Source of the DNA: an uncultured Mollicutes bacterium
GTDB taxonomy: Bacteria > Bacillota_I > Bacilli_A > RFN20 > CAG-288
Length of the DNA stretch: 7,651 nt
NCBI GenBank assembly: GCA_900549915.1
Contig: URQF01000066.1
Location: 1 to 7,651 of the forward strand
Reading direction: 5' to 3'
Under the pieces are notes generated by a model. The model was given only the letters and a program-made list of their open reading frames with translations, ran no database searches and was not told the origin of the DNA. The translations under genes were made by a program, and so were the position numbers. Positions 6,971 through 7,651 of the stretch are shown one piece after another. Each line of letters opens with the position of its first letter. Within the stretch, counting starts at the first letter, position 1.

Positions 6971-7606
6971 GTGTTTCTTCTGATGATAGATATCTTTCTT
7001 GACGATGTAAGGATTCTCAATGCCTGCTTTTTTGGCAGTGCGTTTCAGATGACGGCGCTCAGCGATGCTTGTGTAATAGGTGCGATTCAGTTTCTTGTCT
7101 TCTTCGTTCTTGTCGTATTCGTCTTTCATCCTCTGGTCAAGTTCTTTGACTTTGTTGGTGATATCGAAGGTCTTTGAGAACTCAATATATTTTTCAGAGA
7201 GTTCTGGCCTGACTTCCGGATGTTCATAGAAGTAGTCAATTCGGTCTTTTAAGGAATTCGGATCTCCCGCTTTGAATAGGCAACGGGAATCCAAGGAGAA
7301 GTGATTGGTTGCTGAGTACTTCGAGTCCGAAATGACTGGGACTTTTCCGCAGGCAAAGGCTTCTATGCAGGCAATTGCTTCACTTTCGGCATCCGAAGCA
7401 TGAATGTAGAGATCGGAGTAGTTGATGATTTTCCTTAGTTCATCTTGCTTCACGAAACGGAATTCACAAGGATTCGCAAGGTATTTCTTAGATAGCTTCC
7501 TGTAATGCTTTCTCTTCGGACCTTGTCCACACAGAATCAGCTGGATGTTCTTGTTGTATTTGGATTTTCCAATCGCTTTGATAATCAAATCCTGGCGTTT
7601 TTCACC
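6965..7606 (-). CDS. Glycosyltransferase, GT4-like, C-terminal part (cut at contig end)
   Basis: The 213 genuine residues, read from 7606 down to the TAG at 6965-6967, form the C-terminal nucleotide-sugar-binding Rossmann half of a GT-B glycosyltransferase. Visible family features are EKRQDLIIKAI (2-12), which normally follows the donor-phosphate-binding glycine/arginine turn, the strand IQLILCGQGP (21-30), SDLYIHASD (64-72), and the E-x7-E motif with E74 and E82 followed by EAFACGKVPVIS (82-93). A very basic tail (about 155-213, many Lys/Arg, with YYTSIAERRHLKRTAKKAG) could help binding to membrane lipid or nucleic acid; that is inference. GT4 enzymes of this kind transfer sugars to diacylglycerol, teichoic acid or polysaccharide precursors in the cytoplasm or at the inner membrane face; the acceptor cannot be told here. 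The N-terminal acceptor domain is missing because the contig ends. The frame continues five codons into adapter sequence, giving a false GTG start at 7621. The gene is convergent with the upstream cluster and shares its terminator. Confidence 0.85.
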   Translation of the reverse strand, partial: GEKRQDLIIKAIGKSKYNKNIQLILCGQGPKRKHYRKLSKKYLANPCEFRFVKQDELRKIINYSDLYIHASDAESEAIACIEAFACGKVPVISDSKYSATNHFSLDSRCLFKAGDPNSLKDRIDYFYEHPEVRPELSEKYIEFSKTFDITNKVKELDQRMKDEYDKNEEDKKLNRTYYTSIAERRHLKRTAKKAGIENPYIVKKDIYHQKKHK

Positions 7607-7651
7607 AGATCGGAAGAGCACACGTCTGAACTACAGTAACGGCTACATTTA
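7607..7651 (+). other. Illumina TruSeq adapter and index contamination
   Basis: From 7607 the sequence begins AGATCGGAAGAGC and follows the standard 34-base TruSeq index-side adapter through 7640, with two differences (C to A at adapter positions 27 and 32). GGCTAC at 7641-7646 lies where the six-base index belongs and equals TruSeq index 11. The last five bases (ATTTA) resemble the next adapter bases, ATCTC, with two errors. The mismatches sit at the far end, as expected for poor late-cycle bases. This stretch is a library artefact and should be trimmed; it carries no gene. Confidence 0.97.

Noticed and set aside
7607..7651. Possible attachment site, repeat or integrated element at the contig end
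   Set aside because: The bases match a synthetic Illumina adapter with its index, which fully explains the stretch.
1..7651. A hidden defence system, CRISPR array, RNA gene or mobile element
   Set aside because: Almost every base before 6941 belongs to three well-recognised housekeeping genes, the only gap (6941-6964) is filled by the terminator, and no direct-repeat array, transposase or tRNA-like sequence was seen on reading both strands.

Overview
The window is the end of an assembled contig from a low-GC, Gram-positive-type bacterium of the Bacilli / Erysipelotrichia / Mycoplasmatota neighbourhood. The evidence is the A+T-rich, purine-rich coding strand, the preference for AGG/AGA arginine codons and CTT leucine codons, and the gene order dnaE - polA - mutM - coaE, which resembles Mollicutes (Mycoplasma genitalium has dnaE, a 5'-nuclease, mutM and coaE close together) and in part Bacillus (polA-mutM-coaE). 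The standard genetic code appears to be used: all tryptophans seen are TGG and no in-frame TGA occurs. PolA keeps its polymerase domain, which argues against Mycoplasma proper. An uncultured gut-type Bacilli/Erysipelotrichia lineage is plausible, but the species cannot be named from the sequence.

Positions 1-6940 hold three tightly packed plus-strand genes, very probably one transcript. The first is a DnaE-type DNA polymerase III alpha subunit lacking only its first few codons, which lie before the window. Five bases later comes a full-length DNA polymerase I with an intact 5' nuclease, a decayed 3'-5' exonuclease fold and an intact polymerase domain. Its stop codon overlaps by one base the start of a 460-residue protein in which MutM/Fpg, an 8-oxoguanine DNA glycosylase, is fused in frame to CoaE, dephospho-CoA kinase, with almost no linker. 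The cluster therefore combines replication (DnaE), gap filling and flap removal (PolA) and oxidised-base excision (MutM) with the last step of coenzyme A synthesis.

Positions 6941-6970 form a strong hairpin that can serve as a terminator on both strands. It separates the cluster from a convergent minus-strand gene, the C-terminal part of a GT4-type glycosyltransferase.

Positions 7607-7651 are not biological. They match the Illumina TruSeq adapter followed by what looks like index GGCTAC. The glycosyltransferase is therefore cut at the contig end, and its apparent GTG start and first five residues (MLFRS) are translated adapter.

I found no phage, insertion sequence, CRISPR array, RNA gene or new defence system. 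The most notable biology is the MutM-CoaE fusion, and the most important practical point is the adapter contamination.
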